From positions 4,629,501 through 4,693,500 of the forward strand of contig NZ_CP048409.1 of the NCBI RefSeq assembly GCF_010448835.1: DNA of 64,000 nt. The letters are read 5' to 3'. The translations under genes were made by a program, and so were the position numbers. This DNA is from Draconibacterium halophilum. Its GTDB lineage: Bacteria > Bacteroidota > Bacteroidia > Bacteroidales > Prolixibacteraceae. Numbering within the stretch: the first letter of the stretch is position 1; each line of letters starts with the position of its first letter. Of the stretch, positions 36,774-45,753 are shown in pieces. Under the pieces are notes generated by a model. It did no database searches. It was not told where the DNA came from and worked only from the letters and a program-made list of their open reading frames with translations.

Positions 36774-36905
36774 TAATTGCCGATTCATCGCTTCTCGGCA
36801 CACCAAGTTGTCGTTGCGGATTTCGGAGCGCGTTCCTGTCCGGCAGGACGGAACGATGTTGCGAGAGCCGCAGTTGCAAACCGCACCAACCCCGCTCTGT
36901 TATGT
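36774..36905. other. GC-rich foldable block at the intron/exon boundary
   Basis: About 130 bp clearly richer in GC than its surroundings, with several inverted repeats (TGCCGA/TCGGCA; TTCCTGTCC...GGACGGAA-like arms). The plus strand opens CGTTAATTG and closes CTCTGTTATG. It contains both candidate 5' ends of the intron. It could be ribozyme domain I or a foreign attC-like site; the sequence alone does not decide. Confidence 0.35.
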
Positions 36906-37698
36906 CATATTTTTCTTCCGAAAATAAAGTGTCATTATTAGTTTTCAATTCTTCTTTTAGCAGTGAAAAAGATACATCCAAATCTTGGGTACGGTAGAAA
37001 TCAGTGTAACTCAATTCATTGTTTCTAAAAGCAGCAAAAAACGAATAAATACCAGCTTTGGAAATTTCATTTTCATACCTGTTCGTTGACCATTCAGCAT
37101 CGGTATTATCAATAGAAAGGCCAAAAAATAATGGTATTATTAGTCCGGCCACAAGGATAATACGTTGAATTGAAGTTCTGGGCGAAGAAAAAGAACTTTT
37201 AAATGCTCCAATTTTCCTGAGTATGAGAAATTGAAAAAACACCAGTGAAAAAATGATAAGGAGCAGTAACGGAATAGGATAAGATTCATTAATATTTTCC
37301 ACTACCTCGTACGTATATACCAGGTAGTCAACGGCTATAAAATTAAACCGGCTCTGAAATTCTTCCCAAAATGTAAATTCCGCAAAAAAAGAAAAGGTTA
37401 TTAATAAGGTTGGTATAAAAAAGAATAAATAGGTGACAATTTTATCCGGAACTGTTCCAATCCATTTATTAGGGAAGACCGATAAGTAGATTACGTATAG
37501 AAAGGTAAAAAACGAGATCGTTCCAAAATCAAAAAACAAGCCTGTAAAAACGATTTTTAGCAGTCCAAAAACTGAAAAATCGATCGTTCCAAAAGACCAA
37601 AAGTAAAAGGCTAATCGCACAAGAAACGATACGACTAAAAACACTACTACCAGCGAATATAAGACTGCGAGACGGTTATTGTTTAGTTTCTTAAACAT
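36887..37698 (-). pseudogene. LTA-synthase-like sulfatase family protein, truncated by the intron
   Basis: Only the N-terminal part is present: five transmembrane helices, then the linker TFWEEFQSRFNFIAVDYLVY and an extracellular stretch to about residue 265 (SEEKYDIT). After that the frame runs into intron sequence and stops at 36754. The catalytic phosphoglycerol-transferase/sulfatase domain with its metal-binding Thr is missing and is not found on the other side of the intron. Overlaps dgkA by 8 bp. Intact members move phosphoglycerol-type groups on the cell surface and release diacylglycerol. Confidence 0.8.
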
Positions 37699-38059
37699 AT
37701 TGCTGAATGTATGGTATGTAGGTAATTAGAAAAATTATAAAGAAAGTAATCGCTGCGAAGGTTACGGCTCCGGCAGCAATATCTTTAATAAATCCTATTT
37801 TGGGATGTTGATCGATATGTACAAAGTCAGCTAATTTCTCCACCGCTGTGTTTACTCCTTCAATACTTAATACCAGGCCCATACCCAGTGTTTGATTTAT
37901 CCAATCCTGTTTTGAAATCCCAACAATTGCACCCAATACTATAATAGAAAGGAAAATTGAAGTTTGAGCAATTACACTGTGTTCAGTTTTTATTAAAAGA
38001 CAACACCCTTTTACTGCAAATTTTAAGCTTGCCGCTCTTCCTTTAAAAAAATCGTTCAT
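37691..38059 (-). CDS. dgkA: diacylglycerol/undecaprenol kinase family protein
   Basis: 122 residues, three transmembrane helices. Seen: the catalytic EGVNTAVEKLADFV and KIGFIKDIAAGAV motifs. Phosphorylates diacylglycerol or undecaprenol. It overlaps the truncated LTA-synthase-like gene by 8 bp, a sensible pair since such transferases release diacylglycerol that DgkA would recycle. Confidence 0.92.
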   Translation of the reverse strand: MNDFFKGRAASLKFAVKGCCLLIKTEHSVIAQTSIFLSIIVLGAIVGISKQDWINQTLGMGLVLSIEGVNTAVEKLADFVHIDQHPKIGFIKDIAAGAVTFAAITFFIIFLITYIPYIQQYV

Positions 38060-38337
38060 TTATTTCAGAATTTTTAACTGCTTGTATTAAATCCATTTTT
38101 AACACTTTGCGTTGATCAGAATTTCGCTATAGTACACCCGATTGATACAATAATACGCTATGCCCTACCATGCAAAAATAACTACGCATTGAATGGCTTT
38201 TGTTTCTCGCTAATAAAAGTAATAAATAAATTCTATTCTAATATATCAATCAAACACGTTTACAACAATCCATTTCAGTCGCTCGGCATGAGGCGAATTA
38301 TAACAAGAAATAAAATTAACGAAGATAAAATCGAATT

Positions 38338-39282
38338 CTAAACGGTTAACTCAATTCCCTCAGGCCGTGTATGTTTCCAGCGGCGGTGCGACCACAAATA
38401 ATACTCGGGTGTTTCGCGAATCACTTCTTCCATCTTCCGAATGTAGGTAAGCAAGATATCTTTCGATTCTACCTTTGATGGATCTTCAAACAGCTGCGAA
38501 AAAACAGCCTCGTAATGGCCTCGTTTTAACTTTTTCAGGTGTAAGAAGAATATGGGCTGTTTGGTTTTTATGGCAATCTTTTCGGGGCCGGTAAAAAATG
38601 GGGCCTCACGATTCAAAAAATTTGTCCAAAATGGCGAATTTGCTGCAGGCGTTTGATCGGCTGCCAACCATAAAACTGCCGGCTCGCTACGTCGCATATA
38701 TTCAATAGCTGTTCGTGCCGATTTATGTACCGGCACCGATTTGCCGCCCCATTTACTGCGCGAATGCTCAATAAACTTTTCAAGAGCCAGGTTCCCGCGT
38801 ATCGGGTTCACAATCATCAGCAGCCTATGCGTCGCTTTGGTCTGAATAGAACTACACCACTCCCAGTTATTGTAATGAAAACCTAGCAGCATAATACTTC
38901 TTCCTGCCTCGGCATATTTCCTGATGCCCTCCAGCCCGGTAATTTTCAACCGTGTATCCATCTGCTTTTCGCTCATACCGTGCAGCTTGATCGTTTCCAA
39001 TGAGAAATCGCAGAAATGATGATAATAACGGTTCATTATTTTAGTAATCTCCTGCTCGTTTTTTTCCGGAAAAGCATGGCGAAGGTTATCCAAAATCACC
39101 TTTTTACGATAGCCGATTATATGGCGAACCACCAGGTAGAAAAAATCGGCAATGCCATAAATCGCCCAAAAGGGCAGCACCGAAATAAATTTCAGTAGCA
39201 ACACTACCAGTCCATTAAGCAGGCGTTTAAAAAATCCTTCGTAATAGCGTTTATCTTTTTTGCGTAAGCTCTCGTCAACCAT
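38338..39282 (-). CDS. LpxL/HtrB-family lipid A acyltransferase (paralogue 1)
   Basis: 314 residues. N-terminal membrane helix (VVLLLKFISVLPFWAIYGI), then the acyltransferase domain with the catalytic dyad in LLGFHYNNWEW (His-x4-Glu) and DQTPAANSPFWTNFL. It ends YYLWSHRRWKHTRPEG. Adds a secondary acyl chain to lipid A or a related lipid at the inner membrane. It starts 10 nt after the stop of paralogue 2, so the two are one operon. Confidence 0.92.
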   Translation of the reverse strand: MVDESLRKKDKRYYEGFFKRLLNGLVVLLLKFISVLPFWAIYGIADFFYLVVRHIIGYRKKVILDNLRHAFPEKNEQEITKIMNRYYHHFCDFSLETIKLHGMSEKQMDTRLKITGLEGIRKYAEAGRSIMLLGFHYNNWEWCSSIQTKATHRLLMIVNPIRGNLALEKFIEHSRSKWGGKSVPVHKSARTAIEYMRRSEPAVLWLAADQTPAANSPFWTNFLNREAPFFTGPEKIAIKTKQPIFFLHLKKLKRGHYEAVFSQLFEDPSKVESKDILLTYIRKMEEVIRETPEYYLWSHRRWKHTRPEGIELTV

Positions 39283-39292
39283 GCTGTAATGT

Positions 39293-40228
39293 CTATTGAA
39301 TTAAAGCCTTCCCTTCAGGGCGTTTGTGCTTCCATCGTTTGTGGCTCCAAAGATAATACTCCGGATTTGTTTTTATCACTTCCTCCATTTTTTCAATGTA
39401 ACGTATCAAAATTTCATTCTCATCTATTTTCGCCGGCTCATCAACAAGTAAAGTGTATTTATATTCGTATTTGCCACGCCCCAAACGTATGGCGTGCTGA
39501 AAAAATACCGGCTGATTGGTTTTTCGGGCAATTTTTACCGGACCGGGGAAAAAGGCCGCTTCTCGATTCATAAACATCGCCCACATTTGCGAACTGGCCA
39601 GTGCACTCTGATCGGCAATTAGTCCAACCACAACCGGTCCTTTCTTTGCAAAATACTGAAAGGTTACTTTTGCAGCACGCCCCATTTGCACAGCTTCGCC
39701 ACCCCATTTTTCGCGCGCATTTTGCAGAAACCCGTCCATCGCTTCGTTGTCGCGCATTTTGTTGTACACCATTAAAAGTCGACATCTTAATTCCTGCTGC
39801 AAAGCACTCGACCATTCCCAGTTATTGTAATGAAAAGCCAGTAAAATGGCCCCATTTCGCTTTTCGGCTAGTTCATTTAACTTCTCAGTCCCCGAAAATT
39901 GCACACGCTGCTTCAACTGTTCTTCCGACAAATGATAAAGCTTTATACTCTCTAACGACACATCGCAGAAATAGCGGTAAAATCTATTGCGAAGAAGAAA
40001 TATTTCCTTTTTACTTTTCTCCGGAAATGCGTGTTTTAGGTTATCAGTAATTACTTCGTTGCGGTACTTTATCACACCTTTTATAAAAAAATAAAACACA
40101 TCCGAAAACAAATACAAAAAGCCAAAAGGAAGCATGGCAATTGCTTTAAGTAACAAAACAACAGCCCATTTCCCGGGATGCTTAAATAGATCTGATGATT
40201 TTCGATTTTGTTTTTTCTTCTTGCTCAT
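39293..40228 (-). CDS. LpxL/HtrB-family lipid A acyltransferase (paralogue 2)
   Basis: 311 residues. Same layout as the downstream copy: membrane helix, LLAFHYNNWEWSS with His-x4-Glu, ADQSALASSQMWAMFMNREA, and the shared end YYLWSHKRWKHKRPEG. Clearly a tandem duplication. The copies differ enough to act on different positions or acyl donors. First gene of the pair. Confidence 0.92.
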   Translation of the reverse strand: MSKKKKQNRKSSDLFKHPGKWAVVLLLKAIAMLPFGFLYLFSDVFYFFIKGVIKYRNEVITDNLKHAFPEKSKKEIFLLRNRFYRYFCDVSLESIKLYHLSEEQLKQRVQFSGTEKLNELAEKRNGAILLAFHYNNWEWSSALQQELRCRLLMVYNKMRDNEAMDGFLQNAREKWGGEAVQMGRAAKVTFQYFAKKGPVVVGLIADQSALASSQMWAMFMNREAAFFPGPVKIARKTNQPVFFQHAIRLGRGKYEYKYTLLVDEPAKIDENEILIRYIEKMEEVIKTNPEYYLWSHKRWKHKRPEGKALIQ

Positions 40229-40652
40229 TGCGTGTACTGCAAGCCCTGTTAAAATAGCTTAAAAAGCCGTTTCAAAACTACACTTTTATACCAATACTAC
40301 AATAAAGAAAATTCTTAAAGTTGACTATCCCCGTGGCAAAGCCAAGGGGAATTATTAGATTAATAATAAGCCTTATTATTTCGTTCTTTTAAGCTTATAC
40401 TTCGTTTAAAAATATCGCCAGAACCTGGCTATGCCACAATTTTTCGCCTTGTCTAAGCTCAAAATATTCAAAACAATTTAAGACTGATTTAAAAATAGAA
40501 TTGGTATGCTTACTTTCGCTAAAAATATTTCTATATTCGGTTAATGAAAACAGCAAACATGAAACGAGTATGTAAGTTATTCGCCACTAAGAATATGACT
40601 AAAATTATGCGAGTTACATACTATACCTCTGAAAACAAACAATTTTAATAGT
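40229..40652. other. intergenic region with two palindromes
   Basis: No gene seen. It holds CCCCgTGGC-AAA-GCCAaGGGG (40329-40349) without a U-run and AATAATAAG-C-CTTATTATT just after it. Both are probably dispersed intergenic repeats. The divergent promoters of the acyltransferase operon and the GDPD gene must lie here but no clear -7 was found. Confidence 0.4.
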
Positions 40653-41429
40653 ATGAAAACAACACTAGCACTAATTTTTCTTTTGACAGGTATTAATACA
40701 ATCGCACAAAATACATTTATCGCGCACCGCGGAGCCTCTTATCTGGCACCCGAAAATACAGTGGCCTCAGCCAAACTGGCCTGGGAACTGGGTGCCGATG
40801 CCGTAGAAGTTGATGTTCATTTATCGAAAGATAACCGCGTAATGGTTATTCACGACAAAGATACAAAGAGAACGTGCGGCGGTAAGACAAATCTAACCAT
40901 TGCCAAAACACCATCGACTTTATTGCGCGATCTGGATGCCGGCAGTTGGAAAGGTGAAGAATTTAAAGGTGAAAAGTTACCCTTCCTTTCAGAAATTATT
41001 GAAACCGTTCCTGAAGGCAAAACACTGGTTGTTGAAATTAAAGCCGGAGGCGATGAAATAATCCCTGCACTGCGCCGAAATATAGATAACAGCGGTAAAA
41101 AAGATCAGATTGTTTTTATCAGTTTTGGCTGGAAAACCATTCTTGCTGCGCATAAAGAATTCCCCGATAACAAATGCTACTGGCTGAGCTCCGTAAAACC
41201 GGGATTAAAGAAAAAAATGGAACAGGCAGCGGAAGAAGAACTGGCGGGCGTTAACTTAAAACACTCCGTTATCGACGAGGAAATAATGGCACACGCCAAA
41301 GCGCTGGATATGGAAGTACTTACCTGGACTGTTGACGATCCGGAAGAAGCCCAACGCCTTACCGATATTGGCGTTGCCGGAATTACTACCAATCGACCTA
41401 AATGGCTGAAAGAACAGATGAGTAAATAA
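40653..41429 (+). CDS. secreted glycerophosphodiester phosphodiesterase
   Basis: 258 residues with a signal peptide (cleavage after NTIAQ). TIM-barrel GDPD. Seen: FIAHRGASYLAPENTVAS with the catalytic His, AVEVDVHLSKDNRVMVIHD with the metal-binding Glu/Asp and the second His, and TWTVDDPEEAQRLTDIGVAG at the end. Hydrolyses glycerophosphodiesters in the periplasm to glycerol phosphate and alcohols. Confidence 0.95.
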   Translation: MKTTLALIFLLTGINTIAQNTFIAHRGASYLAPENTVASAKLAWELGADAVEVDVHLSKDNRVMVIHDKDTKRTCGGKTNLTIAKTPSTLLRDLDAGSWKGEEFKGEKLPFLSEIIETVPEGKTLVVEIKAGGDEIIPALRRNIDNSGKKDQIVFISFGWKTILAAHKEFPDNKCYWLSSVKPGLKKKMEQAAEEELAGVNLKHSVIDEEIMAHAKALDMEVLTWTVDDPEEAQRLTDIGVAGITTNRPKWLKEQMSK

Positions 41430-41646
41430 AAAAAAGGGCCGCCTCATTTCTAAGACAACCCTAATTTTCTGACGTTTTCTGAATACTATTCGCGGTATTC
41501 TAACAGCTTTAATTTTCTATGAACATTTCAAAAATAGAAGATAATAGTGTTAAGACAACTAAACGAATTTAAATTATTGTTAAACAAGTTTTATCAATGT
41601 TAAAATTGTTAATTTGGATAGCAAACCGTATAAGAAATACAAGAGA

Positions 41647-42255
41647 TTACTGCGAATGATGGTGTGCAACCACCAAATGAAAAGCCTCTTTTCCTATTCG
41701 TTTCGATCGTTTGACAGTAAAACCGTTTGCGGGCAAAATAGTATTTAATCCTCCTGCTTTTGAATAGCTTTTAAAATTTTTGTTATGATCGTTACCTGCC
41801 AGAAACTCGGCCACTTTACTGCCTACTCCTACATAATTCTTTGGTAAAGGCACGGCGTAATCCAGCACTATAATTTTCTCAGCGATCTTTTTCACCTCGG
41901 CAAGAATGACATTATGTAGGCCCGGATCAAACTGGTGCAAAGCCATGGAAAGTATTGCCACATCAAATTTTTGCCCATAAAAACTACTTAAGTCGGTGGC
42001 ATCGCAAACTACAAATGAAGCATTGGCAATATTTTTCTTTTTGGCTTTGTTTGTTGCATAACGTACCATCGATCCTGAAAGATCAACACCTGTTACCGTT
42101 TCAGCCTTTTCTGTTAATTCAAATAGTTGCGCTCCTGTTCCGCAAGCAATATCAATTACGGTATCGCCTTTGTTTATTTCCAATGCTACTCTTCTGCGAA
42201 GATTTTTCAAAAGAGGATCAACAATTGTGCTGTATACAAAGCCGGTTTCCAACAT
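41647..42255 (-). CDS. SAM-dependent methyltransferase
   Basis: 202 residues, class I fold. Seen: SAM motif I DTVIDIACGTGAQLFEL, motif II GVDLSGSMVRYA, and VAILSMALHQF. Its ATG follows the stop of the upstream esterase gene with no gap (TAG-ATG), so translation is probably coupled. Substrate unknown; the sequence resembles ubiquinone/menaquinone-type and small-molecule methyltransferases in general only. Confidence 0.85.
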   Translation of the reverse strand: MLETGFVYSTIVDPLLKNLRRRVALEINKGDTVIDIACGTGAQLFELTEKAETVTGVDLSGSMVRYATNKAKKKNIANASFVVCDATDLSSFYGQKFDVAILSMALHQFDPGLHNVILAEVKKIAEKIIVLDYAVPLPKNYVGVGSKVAEFLAGNDHNKNFKSYSKAGGLNTILPANGFTVKRSKRIGKEAFHLVVAHHHSQ

Positions 42256-43188
42256 CTAATTTATTTTTACTGAGTTAAAAAATTCCCAAATCTCTTCACA
42301 CCCGTCAATATCCTGATTCGTATTTCCAATCAACTTCGTTGGCAAATATTGCCTTGTTCCCGGCCAGGTATGTCCGCCGTTTTCAATTCGAATATTTACT
42401 ACCCGTATGTTTGGATCATCGGGATTTTGCCAAACTGTTTTGTAAACGCTACAATCATCAGTTTTAATTATATCAGGTAATTCGCGTGCTTCTGCCAATT
42501 CTGAACAGTCATTTTGTTCTTTCCAGAATCGTACGCTTTCATCCACGCTAACAACTTCTCCTCGTTTCTGTTTTAATACCATCACCGGGCCACCGTTATA
42601 CGGAACCAGCGGATCGGAAGTGCCGCAAATAAAGATCACCGGAACAGGATTTCCCGGAACAGTTGTCTGCTGGTCTTCACTCATATTTGCCGCAACCACA
42701 CCGATTGCTTTAAAAACTTTCGATCGCTCGATAGCCAGCCGCTGCACCATAAATCCACCATTTGAAATTCCACAGGCAAAAATACGTTCGCTATCAATTG
42801 ATAATTTTCTATCGAGATCGTCGATCATAGCATCAAAAAAGCCCACGTCGTCGATATTTAATCTCCGGGCAACGGTCAGTGTGTCGCGGTCTCCATCGTT
42901 CCACCCTTTCCGATAACCATTCGGATAAACGGCAATAAATCCATCGCGTGCCGCCAGCTCATTAAACCGGTATCGGGTAAATCGTGGCATCCGGCTGGAT
43001 TTTCCGCCTCCACCATGCAGTATAAAAACGATAGGATAATCTTTCCCTTCCGAATAATTTTTTGGCACAAACAATTCGTAGTTCCGCTCCAGCCCGTCGA
43101 CTTTAACATGTATTGTTTCCGTCCATCTTTGCGAAAAAGAAAGTTCAGCAAGGAAAATCAACGGTATTGAAAACAGAATTTTGTACAT
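42256..43188 (-). CDS. secreted esterase of the PHB-depolymerase/feruloyl-esterase (LpqC) type
   Basis: 310 residues. Signal peptide with cleavage near LSFSQ. Alpha/beta hydrolase: oxyanion region VFILHGGGGKSS, nucleophile Ser in CGISNGGFMVQRL, catalytic Asp in CGTSDPLVPYNGG, catalytic His in IENGGHTWPG. Such CE1-like enzymes cut polyhydroxyalkanoate oligomers or ester decorations on polysaccharides. Substrate not determinable. Operon with the methyltransferase gene. Confidence 0.9.
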   Translation of the reverse strand: MYKILFSIPLIFLAELSFSQRWTETIHVKVDGLERNYELFVPKNYSEGKDYPIVFILHGGGGKSSRMPRFTRYRFNELAARDGFIAVYPNGYRKGWNDGDRDTLTVARRLNIDDVGFFDAMIDDLDRKLSIDSERIFACGISNGGFMVQRLAIERSKVFKAIGVVAANMSEDQQTTVPGNPVPVIFICGTSDPLVPYNGGPVMVLKQKRGEVVSVDESVRFWKEQNDCSELAEARELPDIIKTDDCSVYKTVWQNPDDPNIRVVNIRIENGGHTWPGTRQYLPTKLIGNTNQDIDGCEEIWEFFNSVKIN

Positions 43189-43261
43189 TTCAGGCTATTA
43201 CTATACTTCATAAACTCTGTGAAGATTTTTTTGTTGTAATCTGTGTTTAAAAATAATTATA

Positions 43262-44128
43262 ATGAAGAACTATCTGATTGTAGGTATCATCTCTTTGCTT
43301 TTATTCTCCTCTTTTAAATCCGACAAACCTGCGTACCTTCTTTTTAATAAGAATGGTAAGGCGGTGAAGTACGAAAAAATGCTAAAACAGCTGGAGGATG
43401 CAGATATTGTTCTATTTGGCGAACTGCACGACAATCCTATTTCGCACTGGTTACAATTGGAACTTACCAAAGACCTGTACCGGCAAAATGGTAAAAAGCT
43501 GGTTTTGGGTGCCGAAATGTTTGAAAGCGATAACCAGGTGATTATGGATGAATACCTTTCAGGAAAAATATCGAACCGGAATTTTGAAGACGAAATACGA
43601 CTGTGGCCCAATTACAAAACCGATTACAAACCACTGGTAGAATTTGCCAAAGACAGTGGTCTATATTTCGTAGCAACTAATGTTCCACGTCGGTATGCAT
43701 CGCTGGTAAACAAGCAGGGTTTCGAGGGATTAGACGATCTGTCTGATGAAGCCAAAACTTTTTTGCCACCACTTCCGGTGCCTTACGATTCAACACTTAA
43801 CTGTTATGCCAGTATGATGAAAATGGAAGGAATGGGTAGCCACGTTACTGCAAACTTTCCTAAAGCGCAAGCCATAAAAGATGCGACTATGGCCCATTTT
43901 ATTCTTAAAAACTGGGAGCCGGGAAAAATACTATTGCATTACCACGGAGCTTATCATTCAGAAAATTTTGAGAGTATATACTGGTACTTAAAACACGAAA
44001 ACCCTGAACTGAAAATTGTTACCATACACTCCGTTTTGCAAGATGATATTTCGGAACTTACTGAGGAAAATACCGGCGCTGCCGATTTTACAATTTGCGT
44101 GGATGAAGATATGACGCGAACACGATAA
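43262..44128 (+). CDS. ChaN-like (Tiki/EreA superfamily) exported protein
   Basis: 288 residues with an N-terminal hydrophobic signal sequence. Seen: IVLFGELHDNPISHWLQLEL near residue 50, LGAEMFESDNQVIMDEYL, and LLHYHGAYHSENF toward the end, which carry the conserved Glu/His set of the ChaN (PF04187) family. ChaN proteins bind haem and have been linked to iron uptake; some relatives are metalloproteases. Divergent from the esterase operon and ended by the hairpin at 44133. Confidence 0.88.
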   Translation: MKNYLIVGIISLLLFSSFKSDKPAYLLFNKNGKAVKYEKMLKQLEDADIVLFGELHDNPISHWLQLELTKDLYRQNGKKLVLGAEMFESDNQVIMDEYLSGKISNRNFEDEIRLWPNYKTDYKPLVEFAKDSGLYFVATNVPRRYASLVNKQGFEGLDDLSDEAKTFLPPLPVPYDSTLNCYASMMKMEGMGSHVTANFPKAQAIKDATMAHFILKNWEPGKILLHYHGAYHSENFESIYWYLKHENPELKIVTIHSVLQDDISELTEENTGAADFTICVDEDMTRTR

Positions 44129-44132
44129 AAAA

Positions 44133-44157
44133 AAAGCAGGGGTTTGGTTCCTGCTTT
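44133..44157 (+). terminator. intrinsic terminator after the ChaN-like gene
   Basis: AAAGCAGG, 9-nt loop, CCTGCTTT. The A-run before it gives a U-run on the other strand. It lies 5 nt past the stop. Confidence 0.7.
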
Positions 44158-44247
44158 ATGAATTTCGTGTGACCGGAGAATTTTTTAATTCTCGTTTATT
44201 GCTTTTTTAAAGCTCTCGCAAGTTATATCAGTAAAGGCAAAAAGTAA

Positions 44248-44276
44248 ATACCTAATATTGGGTATTTTTGCATACC
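44248..44276 (+). promoter_or_regulatory. promoter and possible operator of the PAS-LuxR gene
   Basis: TATTTTTG (44263-44270) is a perfect -7. Around it are ATACC (44248), GGTAT (44261) and ATACC (44272), alternating in direction at 11-13-nt steps, so two overlapping dyads cover the promoter. Autoregulation by the LuxR-type product is a guess. Confidence 0.4.
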
Positions 44277-44315
44277 TTCAATGTCTCTAAGTTTTTTACA
44301 AAGCTTTAGAAAAAC

Positions 44316-45092
44316 ATGGATGAAAAGAGTATAGATAAGATTAGAAAAGCCTGGGAGCCCAATAAAATTGTGCATCCGGTAAAAAGTGAATTATACCTGA
44401 ACATTATTGAGCAAATTGCTAATCTCTTTTCTGCCGGAAGTTTTTATTACTACATTATAAACTTCGACACTTACCTGATGGAGCATGTTGACCCACGTAT
44501 TGAAAGTGTTTTAGGGCTAAAAACCAAAGATTGGAGCCTGGATAAATTGTTTGAACTGGTACATCCTGAAGACCTGAAACAAATGCACCGTAAAGAAGAA
44601 AAAGCGGTTGATTTTTTTCTGAATCGAATTCCAACAGAAGAAATTTTGAAATATAAAGCGGTATATGTGTTACGCCTTCGGCATGCCAATGGAAGCTATA
44701 AAACCATTCTGCAACAATCAAAAGCACTAACCGTTTCGGTAGATGGCAAGGTACAACAGGTGTTGGGAATTCACACCGATGTTACCTACCTTAACATGGC
44801 TGTAGACCATAAAATTTCATTCATCGGCGACGGAGGACTTCCATCGTATTATTCGCTGTCTACCGATGATGAGTTTCATCCTGAGGAACTGAATTATCAT
44901 ACGCTTTTTACTACACGCGAGAAGGAGATTCTGAGCAACATTGCCAAAGGAAAACCATTTGGAGAAATCGCTGAAATACTAAACATTTCGCCGCACACCA
45001 TTAATACACACAAAAAAAATATTCTGAAAAAAACCGACTGCCATAATACCACGGAGTTAATTGCCCGCTGCGTTCGCGAAGGGGTAATTTAG
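44316..45092 (+). CDS. PAS-domain LuxR-type transcriptional regulator
   Basis: 258 residues. Seen: an N-terminal PAS/PAC sensor (about 25-165) with YLMEHVDPRIESVLGL, LFELVHPEDLKQMHRKE and QVLGIHTDVTYL, then a C-terminal LuxR HTH (about 195-258) with FTTREKEILSNIAKGKPFGE and NISPHTINTHKKNILKKT. The ligand is unknown. Its stop codon abuts that of nadD, which is convergent, with no gap. Confidence 0.92.
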   Translation: MDEKSIDKIRKAWEPNKIVHPVKSELYLNIIEQIANLFSAGSFYYYIINFDTYLMEHVDPRIESVLGLKTKDWSLDKLFELVHPEDLKQMHRKEEKAVDFFLNRIPTEEILKYKAVYVLRLRHANGSYKTILQQSKALTVSVDGKVQQVLGIHTDVTYLNMAVDHKISFIGDGGLPSYYSLSTDDEFHPEELNYHTLFTTREKEILSNIAKGKPFGEIAEILNISPHTINTHKKNILKKTDCHNTTELIARCVREGVI

Positions 45093-45716
45093 TTATCGAT
45101 AGAAATTCATGTCGTTAAGGTATTCCCAGGTTTTTTGCGGTAAAAAATGGCGCACATCTTTTCCCTCTTTAATGGCTTTGCGAATAAACGACGACGAAAT
45201 TTCCATTAACGGAGCCTTTTCGGCAATGGTAATATTTTTTTCCACTTGCACCTTTTGCGGATCGAAACCCGGGCGCGGATAAACAATTATCCCGTAATTC
45301 TCAATAATTGTTTCGTAGTTCTTCCACTTATGAAAATTCTCGAGGTTATCCGATCCCATCAGTATTTTAAAATGGTAATTCGGATGCTTGTCTTTTAAGT
45401 AAGCCAAAGTATCAACCGTGTAACTGGGTTTTGGCAAACGAAATTCGATGTTTGAAGCTCGAAAACGATCATCATCGTTAACTGCCAGCTCTACCAGTTC
45501 CAAACGGTGGTAATCGTCCAAAAGGTTGTTTTTCTTTTTAAGCGGATTTTGCGGCGACACCACAAACCAAAGCTGGTCGATATCGGTATATTCAACCATA
45601 TAATTGGCAATTGCCAAATGCCCGATGTGAATAGGATTATAGCTGCCAAAGTATAGTCCGACCGTTAGTTGAAGATTGGTTTTGGGTGCTAGTATATCTG
45701 TTACGAAATCACTCAT
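45093..45716 (-). CDS. nadD: nicotinate-nucleotide adenylyltransferase
   Basis: 207 residues. Makes deamido-NAD from nicotinate mononucleotide and ATP. Seen: the nucleotidyltransferase start GLYFGSYNPIHIGHLAIAN, the family LMGSDNLENFHKWK, and the C-terminal ISSSFIRKAIKEGKD. The first 15 residues are extra and not conserved, so a later start is possible though no later Met is suitable. 113 nt downstream of gmk. Confidence 0.95.
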   Translation of the reverse strand: MSDFVTDILAPKTNLQLTVGLYFGSYNPIHIGHLAIANYMVEYTDIDQLWFVVSPQNPLKKKNNLLDDYHRLELVELAVNDDDRFRASNIEFRLPKPSYTVDTLAYLKDKHPNYHFKILMGSDNLENFHKWKNYETIIENYGIIVYPRPGFDPQKVQVEKNITIAEKAPLMEISSSFIRKAIKEGKDVRHFLPQKTWEYLNDMNFYR

Positions 45717-45753
45717 TTAATTCCTCTTTCAGGTACCAAATTACAAATTTAAT

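Larger units (their letters stand above)
34919..36886 (-). mobile_element. group II intron with reverse transcriptase ORF
   Basis: A minus-strand group II intron of about 2 kb. Evidence: a complete intron-encoded RT (35019-36269), a typical domain V (34960-34993) and a domain VI-like hairpin ending near CTACTCGAC at about 34919. About 600 nt upstream of the RT hold domains I-IV. The 5' end is not certain: GTGYG-type starts occur at 36886 (GTGCGG) and 36803 (GTGTGCC). The upstream exon is a truncated LTA-synthase-like gene. The downstream side does not continue that gene. Confidence 0.85.

Noticed and set aside
45090..45095. Abutting stop codons of the LuxR gene and nadD as a gene fusion or error
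   Set aside because: Both proteins are complete with normal ends; the genes are simply convergent with no spacer.
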